This document shows positions 8,497 to 16,456 of a stretch of DNA of 64,000 nt, in pieces (the stretch's first letter is position 1; every line of letters starts with the position of its first letter). The notes under the pieces were generated by a model. It was not told the DNA's origin and did no database searches. It was given only the letters and a program-made list of their open reading frames with translations. Position numbers and translations under genes: made by a program. Source of the DNA: Qipengyuania citrea (GTDB taxonomy: Bacteria; Pseudomonadota; Alphaproteobacteria; Sphingomonadales; Sphingomonadaceae); the NCBI RefSeq assembly GCF_009828015.1, contig NZ_WTYG01000004.1, positions 62,001-126,000 on the forward strand, read 5' to 3'.

Positions 8497-8535
8497 TCTC
8501 CGAAAACTCGACGTCGGGTATCCCGTTTTCGGAGA
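8497..8535. repeat. long inverted repeat upstream of the resolvase
   Basis: Arms TCTCCGAAAAC and GTTTTCGGAGA (11 bp, perfect) flank a 17-bp centre. It sits directly upstream of the resolvase GTG, where res sites and resolvase operators are found. A transposon end is the alternative. Confidence 0.6.
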
Positions 8536-8606
8536 AGGAAACAAGAGACGGTTTCGGGAAGCCGTAGCGCTATCCCCAGCTGATCAGACCATTCCCGGTC
8601 ACGGTC

Positions 8607-8630
8607 TCCCGCGAACGACCGTTCGCGGGA
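8607..8630. repeat. second inverted repeat, possible res subsite
   Basis: TCCCGCGAAC-GACC-GTTCGCGGGA, 10-bp perfect arms, about 75 bp beyond the first palindrome. Two spaced dyads beside a resolvase gene fit a multi-subsite res region. A transcription terminator is less likely because no T-run follows. Confidence 0.5.
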
Positions 8631-8682
8631 TAGAAGGACATTACTATTATGTAGAAGTGCAGGGGACTCGTGGCTGGGCCCT

Positions 8683-9132
8683 TCATGTCATCTTTGCGAA
8701 GGGACACGTTGTCAAAGGTTGGCTGGCGCCGTTCATCCTCTCTGGAAATGATGGATCGAGAAGCCGGCGTGTGCTTGCAACCGCCCAGACAAGCGCACCT
8801 GGCAAACCGTGCGGTATATCTGAGCTGCCCAAAGCCGGCTCAGCGTCCGTCCGCTTAAGAAGCCGTAACAGCGCCCGCTCGTCCGTGTTGAGCATTGGAT
8901 TACAACAGCATTCAGGAACCAATGCTCGGCCAAGGCATCCTTCGGTTAGTTGAAAGACGCTAGCGAGGGCGACCACCGCAGGAGCCGGAATCCCGAACTC
9001 GCCCCCTAGTCTGGTGAACGGCGGCAGGGGTTGCTCACCGAGTTGCCGGCACGCCGCGTAGCGGCGCAGCAGCCGCACCACGATCTGCTCGGCGTCCCCT
9101 GCATTGGGGTCTATGCGCACCATCACCGTCAT
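8683..9132 (-). CDS. hypothetical protein upstream of the siderophore receptor
   Basis: About 149 residues, no recognised family. The reading frame has protein-like composition with helical segments (AEQIVVRLLRRYAACRQLGE, NTDERALLRLLKRTDAEPAL) and three adjacent Cys (PECCCNP), which could bind metal. It is divergent from the TonB receptor gene, sharing its upstream region. The start is uncertain: ATG 9132 leaves the 9159-9173 dyad free, whereas the frame opens at 9174. Confidence 0.4.
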   Translation of the reverse strand: MTVMVRIDPNAGDAEQIVVRLLRRYAACRQLGEQPLPPFTRLGGEFGIPAPAVVALASVFQLTEGCLGRALVPECCCNPMLNTDERALLRLLKRTDAEPALGSSDIPHGLPGALVWAVASTRRLLDPSFPERMNGASQPLTTCPFAKMT

Positions 9133-9158
9133 CGCCCATATTTCATCAGAGCCGCTAT

Positions 9159-9173
9159 TGCGATGCATTCGCA
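9159..9173. promoter_or_regulatory. dyad in the receptor upstream region
   Basis: TGCGA-TGCAT-TCGCA, 5-bp arms, lies between the divergent unknown gene and the TonB receptor. A regulator binding site is likely; which regulator is unknown. Confidence 0.4.
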
Positions 9174-9196
9174 TCTATCATAGGGCGCGTCAACGA

Positions 9197-9213
9197 TTGA
9201 GAACGATTCGCAA
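9197..9213. promoter_or_regulatory. Fur-box-like operator of the receptor gene
   Basis: TTGAGAACGATTCGCAA has dyad symmetry (TTG-n-GAA-nnn-TTC-n-CAA) and resembles bacterial Fur boxes. It ends 10 bp before the receptor ATG, overlapping the ribosome-binding area, which fits iron-dependent repression of a siderophore receptor. Confidence 0.5.
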
Positions 9214-9223
9214 AGGGGTGAAA

Positions 9224-11368
9224 ATGAGGAAAAGTGGATTAAGCGGTGCGCTAGGCCTTGGATTGATGGCCGTGCCCGCAGCGGCTCAGGGTCAGCCAGC
9301 CATTCCGGCTACGGACGCCCGCCAAACAATCATCGTCACCGGCGTCCGGGACGGCTACCAAGTCGATGCGACAAGCACCGCCACCCGCACACCGACCAGT
9401 CTCAAGGACGTTCCGCAGGCGGCCTCGATCATCACCGAGGCGCAGATTGACGACCAGGCGATGCGCTCGATCGCCGACGTGCTTCGCTATGTCCCCGGCG
9501 CGGTGATCTCGCAGGGCGAGGGCCACCGCGACCAGATCATCCTGCGCGGGAACAGCAGCACCGCGGACTTCTTTGTCGATGGCCTGCGTGACGACGTGCA
9601 ATATTACCGCGGCCTCTACAACGCGGAGCGGATCGAGGTCCTGAAAGGTCCCAACGCGATGATTTTCGGGCGCGGCGGCGGGGGTGGGATCGTCAACCGC
9701 GTCACGAAGCGCCCCGTTGCCAACGCCTTCATCAGCGGCAGCGGCTCGGCGGACACATATGGCGCATGGTATGTCGACACCGACATCAACCAGCCAATCG
9801 GCGAATCCGCCTCCGCTCGGCTGAACGCCGTTTACGAGGAGTTCAACAGCAACCGCGACTTCTACGACGGACGCCGGATTGCGATCAATCCGACCTTTGC
9901 GGTATCGCTCGGCGGCACCACCCGGATCGACCTGGGCTTCGAATATAACAATGACAAGCGCACGATCGATCGAGGTGTCCCCTCGGCTGTCCAGGGCTTT
10001 CTGACGAGCCCGTCACGCCCCCTCACCGGCTACCGCGACACCTTCTTCGGTGTTCCGGGCTTCAACGTCAGCGACTTCGAGGCCAAGGTCCTGAGCGGGC
10101 GCATCGAGCATCGGTTCAGCGACAACCTGACCCTGACAAGCCGGGTCCTGTACGGCGATTATGACAAGCTCTATCGGAATGCCTTCGCGGTGACCCCGGT
10201 CACCCTGCGCGGCGGCGTCCAGAGCGTCGGCCTCGAAGCCTATAGCGATCCCACGACGCGCAAGAACTTGCTCAACCAGAACGACCTCGTCTGGACGGTC
10301 ACAACCGGACCCGTCCGCCACGTGCTGCTCGCCGGCTTTGAAGTTGGCGATCAGCGCACGCGCAACCAGCGGATCAATGGCTTCTTCGCAGGCGGTGACG
10401 TGGTCAACGGGGGCCGGCGAGTTTTTGTGGGGTTGGCCGACCGGATCACGGTGCCGCCGGTCACGCTGCGCACCACCGCCAACACCGGTTACCGGTCGAT
10501 CCGGACAAACGCCGACGCCACTGCCTTCTATGTGCAGGACCAGATCTCGATCGGCGACCATGTCGATGTTATCGGTGGCGTTCGCCGCGACCGCTTCGAG
10601 CTTAGCATCGACGACCTGGTCGCCGGGCAAAGCTACAGCCGGACAGACACTCTCTGGTCTCCCCGCCTAGGGGTGGTGCTGAAGCCGGTGCAACCCGTCT
10701 CGATCTACGCCAGCTATAGCCGGTCCTTCCTGCCCCAGTCGGGCGATCAGTTTTCATCGCTCGACATCACAAGCGCCGCGCTGGAGCCGGAGAAGTTCGA
10801 CAATTACGAACTTGGCCTCAAATGGGATATCTTTCCAACGCTTAGCCTGACCGCTGCCGTCTACCGGCTCGATCGTACCAACACCCGCGCGACCGACCCC
10901 AACGATGCCACGCGGACGGTGCTTACCGGCGCACAGCGCAGCAAAGGGCTTGAGATCGGCCTCAGCGGAGCGATCACGCCCCAGTGGCAGGTCAGTGCGG
11001 GCTATGCGCTGCAGGACGCGGAGATTCGCAAAACGACGAGCGCGGCCCCGGCCGGGCGCGAGGTACCGCTGGTTCCCAAACAGCAGGTTTCGCTCTGGAC
11101 CCGCTACGACTTCACCCCGCGCTTCGGGGCCGGCGTCGGCGTCTACCACCAGTCGAAGAGCTTCACTTCCATCAGCAACACCGCCGTCCTGCCCGCCTTC
11201 ACCCGCGTCGATGCGGCCGCATTCTTCAAGCTTACCCCCCAGATCGAGGCGCAAATCAACGTCGAGAACCTCCTCGACAGCAACTATTTCTCGTCCGCCT
11301 ACAACGACAACAACATCATGCCTGGTGCGCCGACGACGGCGCGAGCGACGGTTAGAATGAGCTTTTAG
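9224..11368 (+). CDS. TonB-dependent siderophore receptor
   Basis: Outer-membrane 22-strand barrel that imports ferric siderophore using TonB energy. The 714-residue product has a signal peptide (MRKSGLSGALGLGLMAVPAA), a TonB box near QTIIVTG, and a plug domain with DVPQAASIITEAQI and GRGGGGGIVNRVTK. A barrel follows, ending in the usual aromatic residue (RMSF). The plug resembles catecholate-type receptors such as Fiu; the ligand is not proven. ATG 9224 follows GGGGTG and gives the signal peptide, unlike the earlier in-frame start at 9104. A Fur-like dyad lies immediately upstream. Confidence 0.9.
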   Translation: MRKSGLSGALGLGLMAVPAAAQGQPAIPATDARQTIIVTGVRDGYQVDATSTATRTPTSLKDVPQAASIITEAQIDDQAMRSIADVLRYVPGAVISQGEGHRDQIILRGNSSTADFFVDGLRDDVQYYRGLYNAERIEVLKGPNAMIFGRGGGGGIVNRVTKRPVANAFISGSGSADTYGAWYVDTDINQPIGESASARLNAVYEEFNSNRDFYDGRRIAINPTFAVSLGGTTRIDLGFEYNNDKRTIDRGVPSAVQGFLTSPSRPLTGYRDTFFGVPGFNVSDFEAKVLSGRIEHRFSDNLTLTSRVLYGDYDKLYRNAFAVTPVTLRGGVQSVGLEAYSDPTTRKNLLNQNDLVWTVTTGPVRHVLLAGFEVGDQRTRNQRINGFFAGGDVVNGGRRVFVGLADRITVPPVTLRTTANTGYRSIRTNADATAFYVQDQISIGDHVDVIGGVRRDRFELSIDDLVAGQSYSRTDTLWSPRLGVVLKPVQPVSIYASYSRSFLPQSGDQFSSLDITSAALEPEKFDNYELGLKWDIFPTLSLTAAVYRLDRTNTRATDPNDATRTVLTGAQRSKGLEIGLSGAITPQWQVSAGYALQDAEIRKTTSAAPAGREVPLVPKQQVSLWTRYDFTPRFGAGVGVYHQSKSFTSISNTAVLPAFTRVDAAAFFKLTPQIEAQINVENLLDSNYFSSAYNDNNIMPGAPTTARATVRMSF

Positions 11369-11952
11369 ACAAGGAGTTCCCGTTGCTGCTGGATGCTTCA
11401 CCACAGTCGTTCAGCATGCGCTAAACCGCCTCCTCGTTGGGGGGGCACACTGAACCGCCCCATTCATTTCCTCCAGAAGTCGATAGTGTCGGTCCATCTA
11501 CCGAGCCGCTACCATTCTTTGACGATTCCGCTGGCCATCGTCCAGCTTCTGCGGGCAGCGGCATGGCCATGTGCCGCTGCCCGGCTCACGAGCAATATCG
11601 GCGGCTTGTCGCCAATCGCGCTATGTGGCCGCGATAAACGTCGGCATATGTACGGCCACGCCCTTGCCGGCAGCCGCCACGCACATAATAGTCGCCGCCT
11701 CGCTTGACCTAACGAGCACCATGGTTGCCGCCGTAGCTGCGCTCGGAATGTCAACAGAGGTTAATCAGGGAAATTGAAACAGCGGGACGCGTGGATCGCC
11801 GGCCTGCGTGCGAGCTGTGAACGATTGGACGCAATGGAAAAGTGCGCCGCCGCGCCCGGGGGCGTTCCCGCTTAGTGACATTCGTTCACGTCGGATTCGA
11901 GGGGTGTTCGCCGGCCGTGCGTAAAGGATGTGAGCACGGCGGAGGAATGAAC
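11369..11952. other. long intergenic region, no gene seen
   Basis: About 580 bp separate the receptor gene from the cnrY-like remnant. Short open frames exist on both strands but none has a ribosome site, family motif or believable composition. The last 100 bp should hold the promoter of the metal genes; I could not pick -35/-10 elements with confidence. Confidence 0.4.
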
Positions 11953-12237
11953 ATGGATATGGATTTGGACAGCGCCTTGCGCCGCCTTGCCGAGCAGCCG
12001 CTTCATCCCCGGCTCGCTGAACTGGAAGGCGATGTCATGCGGTAGATCGCGGCGGAGCGGCGCGCCGGCGGCGGAGTGACACTGCGGACTGGCATGCTGG
12101 CAGCGGTAGGCGCAGTCGCCTTGGGAGTGGTGGGCGGCGGCTTGTCGTCCGCAGCGGCGACTGCGCAGGTGCCGGCGCTGACACCTTTCGGGCCCGCCAC
12201 GCCGCTAGCGCCTTCGACCTTGCTGGCGTTCCAGTGA
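11953..12237 (+). pseudogene. cnrY-like anti-sigma factor gene with in-frame stop
   Basis: CnrY-type proteins are small membrane anti-sigma factors that work with the CnrX sensor in nickel/cobalt resistance. Translation gives a soluble N-terminal helix (DSALRRLAEQPLHPRLAELE), then TAG at 12043, then in the same frame a membrane segment (GMLAAVGAVALGVVGGGL) and a short periplasmic tail, about 94 codons in all. The TAG replaces a codon where relatives have a basic residue (VMR-stop-IAAERRAG). The GTG of the next gene overlaps its TGA, the arrangement expected for cnrY-cnrX. It is probably inactivated unless the stop is read through. Confidence 0.6.
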
Positions 12238-13163
12238 CGAGCAGCGCCCGGAGAACGATGCTGATCGCGGCCGTCGTGTTCTTGGCAGCGATCGCAGGCG
12301 TGTGGGCTGGGCGCGAGTTGTTCCCTTCCCCACCGAGCCCGGGCGTGGAACTTCATAGCTTGCTCCACGACGGGCTCGAGCTGGACGAAGCTCAACGGAC
12401 CAAGCTCGAGACGCTGGAGTCACGCTTCGCCGTTCGAAGGCGTGCCTTGGAGCTTGAACTCAGGGCCGACAACGCCCGGCTTGCCGACGCCATGGCGCAT
12501 TCGCAGCAGCATCTGCAGTCGATGCACGGCGGCCAGAATTTCTCGCAGGTCATATTTAATCTGGCCGAATACCAGGTCCGCGACGGTCGCGACGCCTATC
12601 GATGGGATGGCGGTGCCTGGTACGGTGGCGACATCAATCGCCTGGTTCTTAAAACCGAAGGCGAAGGGAACTTTGGGAGAAGCCTGGAAAGGGCGGAGCT
12701 GCAGGCGCTCTATGCACGGGCGATCGGACCCTTCACCGACTTCCAGGCCGGGATTCGTTACGACTTCAAGCCCAACCCCTCCCGTGTCTACGCTACGGTT
12801 GGGTTCGAGAGCCTGGCCCCAGGCTTTTTCGATGTGGAGGGCGCACTGTTCTTGTCTAGCAAGGGTGACGTGCTCGGCCGCGTTGAAGGGTATTACGATC
12901 AGCGTATCACCCAGCGCCTGATCCTCCAGCCTCGTCTCGAAGCGGAATTTGCGGCGCAAGACGTTCCGGAAGACCGGATCGGCTCGGGCTTGTCGGACCT
13001 CGAGCTTGGCTTGCGGCTGCGCTACGAGGTGAAGCGCGAGTTTGCCCCTTATATCGGTGTTTCATACGAGCGCAGAGTGGGCCGCTCTGCTCGTTTTGCA
13101 CGCGAGGACGGCGAGGATGCGTCATCGACCAGCCTTGTTCTGGGCATTCGCACATGGTTTTGA
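12234..13163 (+). CDS. CnrX-CopB chimera (metal sensor N-terminus fused to copper outer-membrane protein)
   Basis: Residues 1 to about 95 read as a CnrX-like sensor: a membrane anchor (LIAAVVFLAAIAGVWAGREL) then the helical periplasmic domain (LHSLLHDGLELDEAQRTKLE). From about residue 97 (SMHGGQNFSQVIFNLAEYQ) to the end it is CopB/PcoB, an outer-membrane beta-barrel, with GGDINRLVLKTEGEG and the final IRTWF. The two halves normally belong to different genes, so an in-frame deletion seems to have joined them, costing the rest of cnrX and any genes between. An inner-membrane anchor on a barrel protein makes function doubtful. The GTG start overlaps the cnrY-like stop. Confidence 0.75.
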   Translation: MTSSARRTMLIAAVVFLAAIAGVWAGRELFPSPPSPGVELHSLLHDGLELDEAQRTKLETLESRFAVRRRALELELRADNARLADAMAHSQQHLQSMHGGQNFSQVIFNLAEYQVRDGRDAYRWDGGAWYGGDINRLVLKTEGEGNFGRSLERAELQALYARAIGPFTDFQAGIRYDFKPNPSRVYATVGFESLAPGFFDVEGALFLSSKGDVLGRVEGYYDQRITQRLILQPRLEAEFAAQDVPEDRIGSGLSDLELGLRLRYEVKREFAPYIGVSYERRVGRSARFAREDGEDASSTSLVLGIRTWF

Positions 13164-13211
13164 GGCCGATTGGGCTTTGTTGCGTTGACTAAGTCCAAGA
13201 AGGAGCAGGCA

Positions 13212-13595
13212 ATGTTTAAGACACTTACAGCTCTGGCTCTGGCGGCGATGGCAGCGAGCCCGGCTTTGGCTCAGCAGCAGATGCAAGGCATGGACCACTC
13301 GAAAATGCAGGGCATGAACCACGACAACATGCCTGGCATGAACACGCCCTTCATGCCCGCCGAGATGGCGATGCACGAGAAGATGATGAGGGCCAAAGGC
13401 GCCAATGCAAATGAGACGTGGGCCCGCAAGATGATCGAGCATCACCGCGGTGCGATTGCCATGTCGCAGATCGTTCTCCGCGAGGCGCCCGATGCGAAGA
13501 CCCGGCAAATGGCTCAGAAGTCTATTGCCGAGCAAAACAAGAGCATCGGTGAACTCCAGGCGATGCTCCGGTCGATGAGCAAGCGACCTCAGTGA
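13212..13595 (+). CDS. DUF305 family periplasmic copper-associated protein
   Basis: A 127-residue secreted protein of the DUF305 (CopM-like) family linked to copper binding. A signal peptide (MFKTLTALALAAMAASPALA) is followed by a Met/His-rich region (MDHSKMQGMNHDNMPGMN) and the DUF305 core with WARKMIEHHRGAIAMSQ, whose Met and His residues bind Cu or Ag in relatives. AGGAGCAGG precedes the ATG. A strong hairpin follows the gene. In cop clusters such a protein buffers periplasmic copper. Confidence 0.85.
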   Translation: MFKTLTALALAAMAASPALAQQQMQGMDHSKMQGMNHDNMPGMNTPFMPAEMAMHEKMMRAKGANANETWARKMIEHHRGAIAMSQIVLREAPDAKTRQMAQKSIAEQNKSIGELQAMLRSMSKRPQ

Positions 13596-13606
13596 TAATC
13601 TTCGTT

Positions 13607-13632
13607 CCTCCCGCCCCACGAGGGGCGGGAGG
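13607..13632 (+). terminator. strong GC hairpin after the DUF305 gene
   Basis: CCTCCCGCCCC-ACGA-GGGGCGGGAGG forms a perfect 11-bp stem with a 4-nt loop, 12 bp after the stop. There is no T-run, so it may act as an mRNA-stabilising or partial terminator structure. Confidence 0.55.
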
Positions 13633-13652
13633 AATGACCAAGGAGTTTTTCC

Positions 13653-14103
13653 ATGAAGACAGCTTTACGATCCGCGCTTACTGCCGCAGCCTTGTTGGTT
13701 CCGGTTGCCGTCAGCGCGGCCACCCCCGATCGTTATGCACCGCGATCCCGGCTGCGGCTGTTGCGCCAAGTGGGCAGCGCAGGTGCAGCGGCAGCTCGGA
13801 CGCCAGGTGCGCGTCGTCGATGATTCCAATCGCCCGGCGCTGCAGAAGCGCGCGGGGGTCCCTGCGGACGTCTCGTCCTGCCACACAGCAATCGCCGATG
13901 GCATGGCTTTCGAGGGCCACGTGCCGATTGCCGATATGAAGCGGGCTCTCGCGACCCGGCCCAAGGGTGTGCGAGGCCTCGCGGTCGGCGGTATGCCGCT
14001 CGGCTCGCCGGGAATGGAAGTGCCGGGCGTCAAGACGCAGGCCTATGACGTGGTCGCCTTCGGTCCCGGCGGGCGCCGCCTGTTCGCGCGCCACGGCAGC
14101 TGA
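13653..14103 (+). pseudogene. frameshifted DUF411 copper-linked protein
   Basis: DUF411 proteins are small periplasmic proteins found with copper resistance genes. The signal peptide (MKTALRSALTAAALLVPVAV) is in one frame. The mature part, with the diagnostic MHRDPGCGCCAKWAAQ and the SCHTAIADGMAFEGHVP block, is in the +1 frame. The shift maps to a run of five C at about 13723, so either the gene is broken by a homopolymer slip or the read has an error there. Repairing one base gives a full-length product of about 149 aa. Confidence 0.8.
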
Positions 14104-14261
14104 TCGGCGGTTTTTTCAGGCTAGCGGCGCAGGACCCGGCCGCCGCAGCCGGCGTAGCTCCACGGTCCAGTTCGTCTGAAAGAGCAGGCGAAGAGTTCAC
14201 AAAAGGGTTCGGACGGGTGAGGAAAACGGGAATCGATGAACACGGATCAAGGGGTCGGGTG

Positions 14262-14987
14262 ATGGGCGGTAAACGAGGCGGGGCCTTCGCTTTGCTCCTT
14301 GCGGTTGCAATGTCAGTAAGCACGTCGGCATCGGCTCATGAAGATCACGATGCGCTCGGGGCCGGTCCCGGGCCGGCCGCTAACAGCGCAGGCGAGACTC
14401 AGAAAAAGGATGGAGCAGACGCTGGCGACGGTCACATGGGGATGGGCTCTATGTCGACCGTGGACATGAACATGGCCGGCCGCGACATCGCCGGCGATGA
14501 CATGGACATGGGCGGCATGCACGAGGAGACCGCTAACAAGAACAAGAGTTTCGGCGAACGTCTTGTGAGTTGGCTGGGTCGGCTGCACACCATGGTCATT
14601 CATTTTCCCATCGCACTGTTCATCGGTGCGTTCGGGGTGGAGCTGTTCGGGTTGTGGCGCCGCAACCGGGACTATCAGCATGTCGCACATATAATGTTGG
14701 TCGTCGGAGCGCTGGGAGCAATCGCGGCGGCGTTCCTGGGCTGGTTCGCAGGCGGGTTCTACCTGACCGACCGCAACCCGATCCTGATGACGCATCGCTG
14801 GCTGGGAACGTTGATCGCGGTCTTCGGCGTTGCGCTGGCTTGGATGGCAGCGCGCCACCGTAAGGGTCCCGAGCGGTCGCGGACGTTGTACTGGGTGTTG
14901 CTTGGCCTGATGACGCTGGCGATCTCCATCCAGGGGTTCCTTGGCGGAACCTTCATGCATGGCGGAATAAACCACTTGGCGTTCTGA
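14262..14987 (+). CDS. DUF2231 membrane protein with His/Met-rich periplasmic segment
   Basis: A 241-residue protein: signal-like N-terminus (FALLLAVAMSVSTSASA), a Met/His/Asp-rich stretch (residues about 60-95, DGHMGMGSMSTVDMNMAG) suited to copper, then a DUF2231 domain with four membrane helices starting at LHTMVIHFPIALFIGAFGVE. Such proteins accompany copper clusters; the reaction is unknown. The start is uncertain: ATG 14262 gives a clean signal sequence, and an in-frame GTG exists at 14217. It is co-oriented with the cop genes upstream. Confidence 0.75.
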   Translation: MGGKRGGAFALLLAVAMSVSTSASAHEDHDALGAGPGPAANSAGETQKKDGADAGDGHMGMGSMSTVDMNMAGRDIAGDDMDMGGMHEETANKNKSFGERLVSWLGRLHTMVIHFPIALFIGAFGVELFGLWRRNRDYQHVAHIMLVVGALGAIAAAFLGWFAGGFYLTDRNPILMTHRWLGTLIAVFGVALAWMAARHRKGPERSRTLYWVLLGLMTLAISIQGFLGGTFMHGGINHLAF

Positions 14988-15074
14988 CCCAGTCCGGCTG
15001 TGTGCGTGAAGCGGTCGTTTCCTGAACAGGGACCGTCGAGGACGCGTCTCCGCCAAGGACGCGTCCTCGGCTGA

Positions 15075-15479
15075 TCAGCGGATCGACTGAACCGCTTCGT
15101 TGCAAGCCTGTTCGCAGCGGCGACAGTGTTCAGCGCAGATGCGGCAATGCTCGTGCATGCTCGCATGCTTCTCGCACTCCTCCGCACACAGCCCGCAGGC
15201 GATGGCGCAGGCTTGAAGAGCCGCGACCAGCGCCTGCTCGTTGCTGCCGGTGCGGCGGGTGCCGAGCGAGCCTGCCGCCAAGCAGATGTCGGCGCAGTCG
15301 AGGTTCAGACGAATGCACTGGCGAAGCTGCGCGACCATCTCTTCCGCCAGACAGGCATCAGCGCACGACGTGCAGGTTTGAGCACATGAGTAGCACTCCT
15401 CGAGACAGCGGATCAGTGCATCGTTCGTGCTTCCTTTCACGTCCGGATGCGTCGCGATCATCTCTTTCATGTGGTGCAT
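15075..15479 (-). CDS. four-helix-bundle copper storage protein (Csp-like)
   Basis: A 134-residue Cys-rich protein. Cys recurs about every third or fourth residue along the helices (EECYSCAQTCTSCADACL, CAIACGLCAEECEKH, CRICAEHCRRCEQACNE), the pattern of Csp four-helix bundles that store Cu(I) inside the helix core. No signal peptide is visible, so it is probably the cytosolic Csp3-like kind. The ATG at 15479 (MHHMKEM) follows AGGAGAG. Its upstream DNA has an ACCTC...GGTG dyad of MerR type, and it runs toward the cop genes. Confidence 0.85.
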   Translation of the reverse strand: MHHMKEMIATHPDVKGSTNDALIRCLEECYSCAQTCTSCADACLAEEMVAQLRQCIRLNLDCADICLAAGSLGTRRTGSNEQALVAALQACAIACGLCAEECEKHASMHEHCRICAEHCRRCEQACNEAVQSIR

Positions 15480-15560
15480 CGTTCTCTCCTGTTCAGGCAG
15501 TGGTCTCACCACCTGTCGAAGCAAGAGGTTACAAACCTGAATGTTCCGGCCTTTGCGTTG

Positions 15561-15568
15561 GACCGTGC
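15561..15568. repeat. 8-bp target duplication of the IS66 element (left copy)
   Basis: GACCGTGC occurs here and again at 18679-18686, immediately outside both IS66 ends. Eight-base duplication is the norm for this family and shows a simple, fairly recent insertion. Confidence 0.9.
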
Positions 15569-15643
15569 GTAAGCGCCGACGGAAGGCGGCCTTGTTGCCG
15601 GCACCGGAATAGGAAAGCTCGCGGCCTTTGAGGAGGCGTGAGC

Positions 15644-16036
15644 ATGGACATCGAGCAGTCAAACGAGCCTCGTATGAGCGGTCGCGGTGATGGCGGAGCG
15701 CTTGTACGGGTGGAGCGGCGTCGGAACTGGAGCGACGAGGAGAAGCTGGCGATCCTGAAGGAGACGACGGCGCCGGGGGCGATCGTATCGGCCGTGGCTC
15801 GGCGGCACAGCGTTGGAACAGGCCAGCTTTATACCTGGCGCAAGCAGCTGCTTCGCGGAGCGATGGCGGGCTTCGTGCCTGTCGAATTGGCATCGTCTTC
15901 GCCGTCGGCCAAAGCTCGGGAGCCAGGGCGGATTGAGGTTCGAGGGCGGTGCGGCCTGACGGTGTTGGTTGATGGCGAGGTCGATCGGGCCGCCCTGAAA
16001 CAGGTGCTCGATGTCCTGCGGGAGCTGGATCAATGA
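15644..16036 (+). CDS. tnpA: IS66 accessory protein TnpA
   Basis: A 130-residue helix-turn-helix protein needed for IS66 transposition. It shows the family block RRNWSDEEKLAILKETTAPG, followed by AVARRHSVGTGQLYTWRKQ. The ATG at 15644 sits 7 bp after AGGAGG; an in-frame GTG lies two codons earlier. Its stop overlaps the tnpB start (ATGA). Confidence 0.92.
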   Translation: MDIEQSNEPRMSGRGDGGALVRVERRRNWSDEEKLAILKETTAPGAIVSAVARRHSVGTGQLYTWRKQLLRGAMAGFVPVELASSSPSAKAREPGRIEVRGRCGLTVLVDGEVDRAALKQVLDVLRELDQ

Positions 16037-16389
16037 GCCTGGCGTTCCCGCCTTCGACGAAAATCTATCTGTCGCTGGCGCCGTGCGACATGCGCAAGGG
16101 GTTTGATGGGCTGTCGGCGCAGGTGCGCAATATTCTTCAGCTTGATCCCTTCTCGGGGGCGGTTTTCCTGTTCCGCGGGAAAAGGGGCGACAGGTTGAAG
16201 GCCTTGGTCTGGGACGGGTCCGGGCTATGCGTGTATGCGAAGCGTCTCGAGCGCGGAAAGTTCGTGTGGCCTCGTGCTCATGAGGGCGCGCTACGCCTGT
16301 CGGCAGCCCAGCTTGCGATGCTCGTCGAAGGGCTGAACTGGAAGCAGGCGATCGTCCACGACGCGGTGATCACGCCGAGGCTCGCATAG
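16033..16389 (+). CDS. tnpB: IS66 accessory protein TnpB
   Basis: A 118-residue IS66 Orf2 protein. The signature blocks CDMRKGFDGLSAQV and DPFSGAVFLFRGKRGDRLKA are present, then KRLERGKFVWP. It works with TnpA and the transposase by an unknown mechanism. Start and preceding stop overlap by 4 bp, so translation is coupled. Confidence 0.93.
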   Translation: MSLAFPPSTKIYLSLAPCDMRKGFDGLSAQVRNILQLDPFSGAVFLFRGKRGDRLKALVWDGSGLCVYAKRLERGKFVWPRAHEGALRLSAAQLAMLVEGLNWKQAIVHDAVITPRLA

Positions 16390-16456
16390 CCACAAAGATC
16401 AGGAAAACCGCCATTTTATGTAGGATTTACCGTGGGCTTCGGCTATTATCGGCGGC

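Noticed and set aside
11393..11777. Several short plus frames after the TonB receptor
   Set aside because: No ribosome site, no motif, and no consistent coding frame.
15480..15893. N-terminal extension of the Csp-like frame into IS66
   Set aside because: The extension is antisense of IS66 tnpA; the ribosome site and family N-terminus support 15479.
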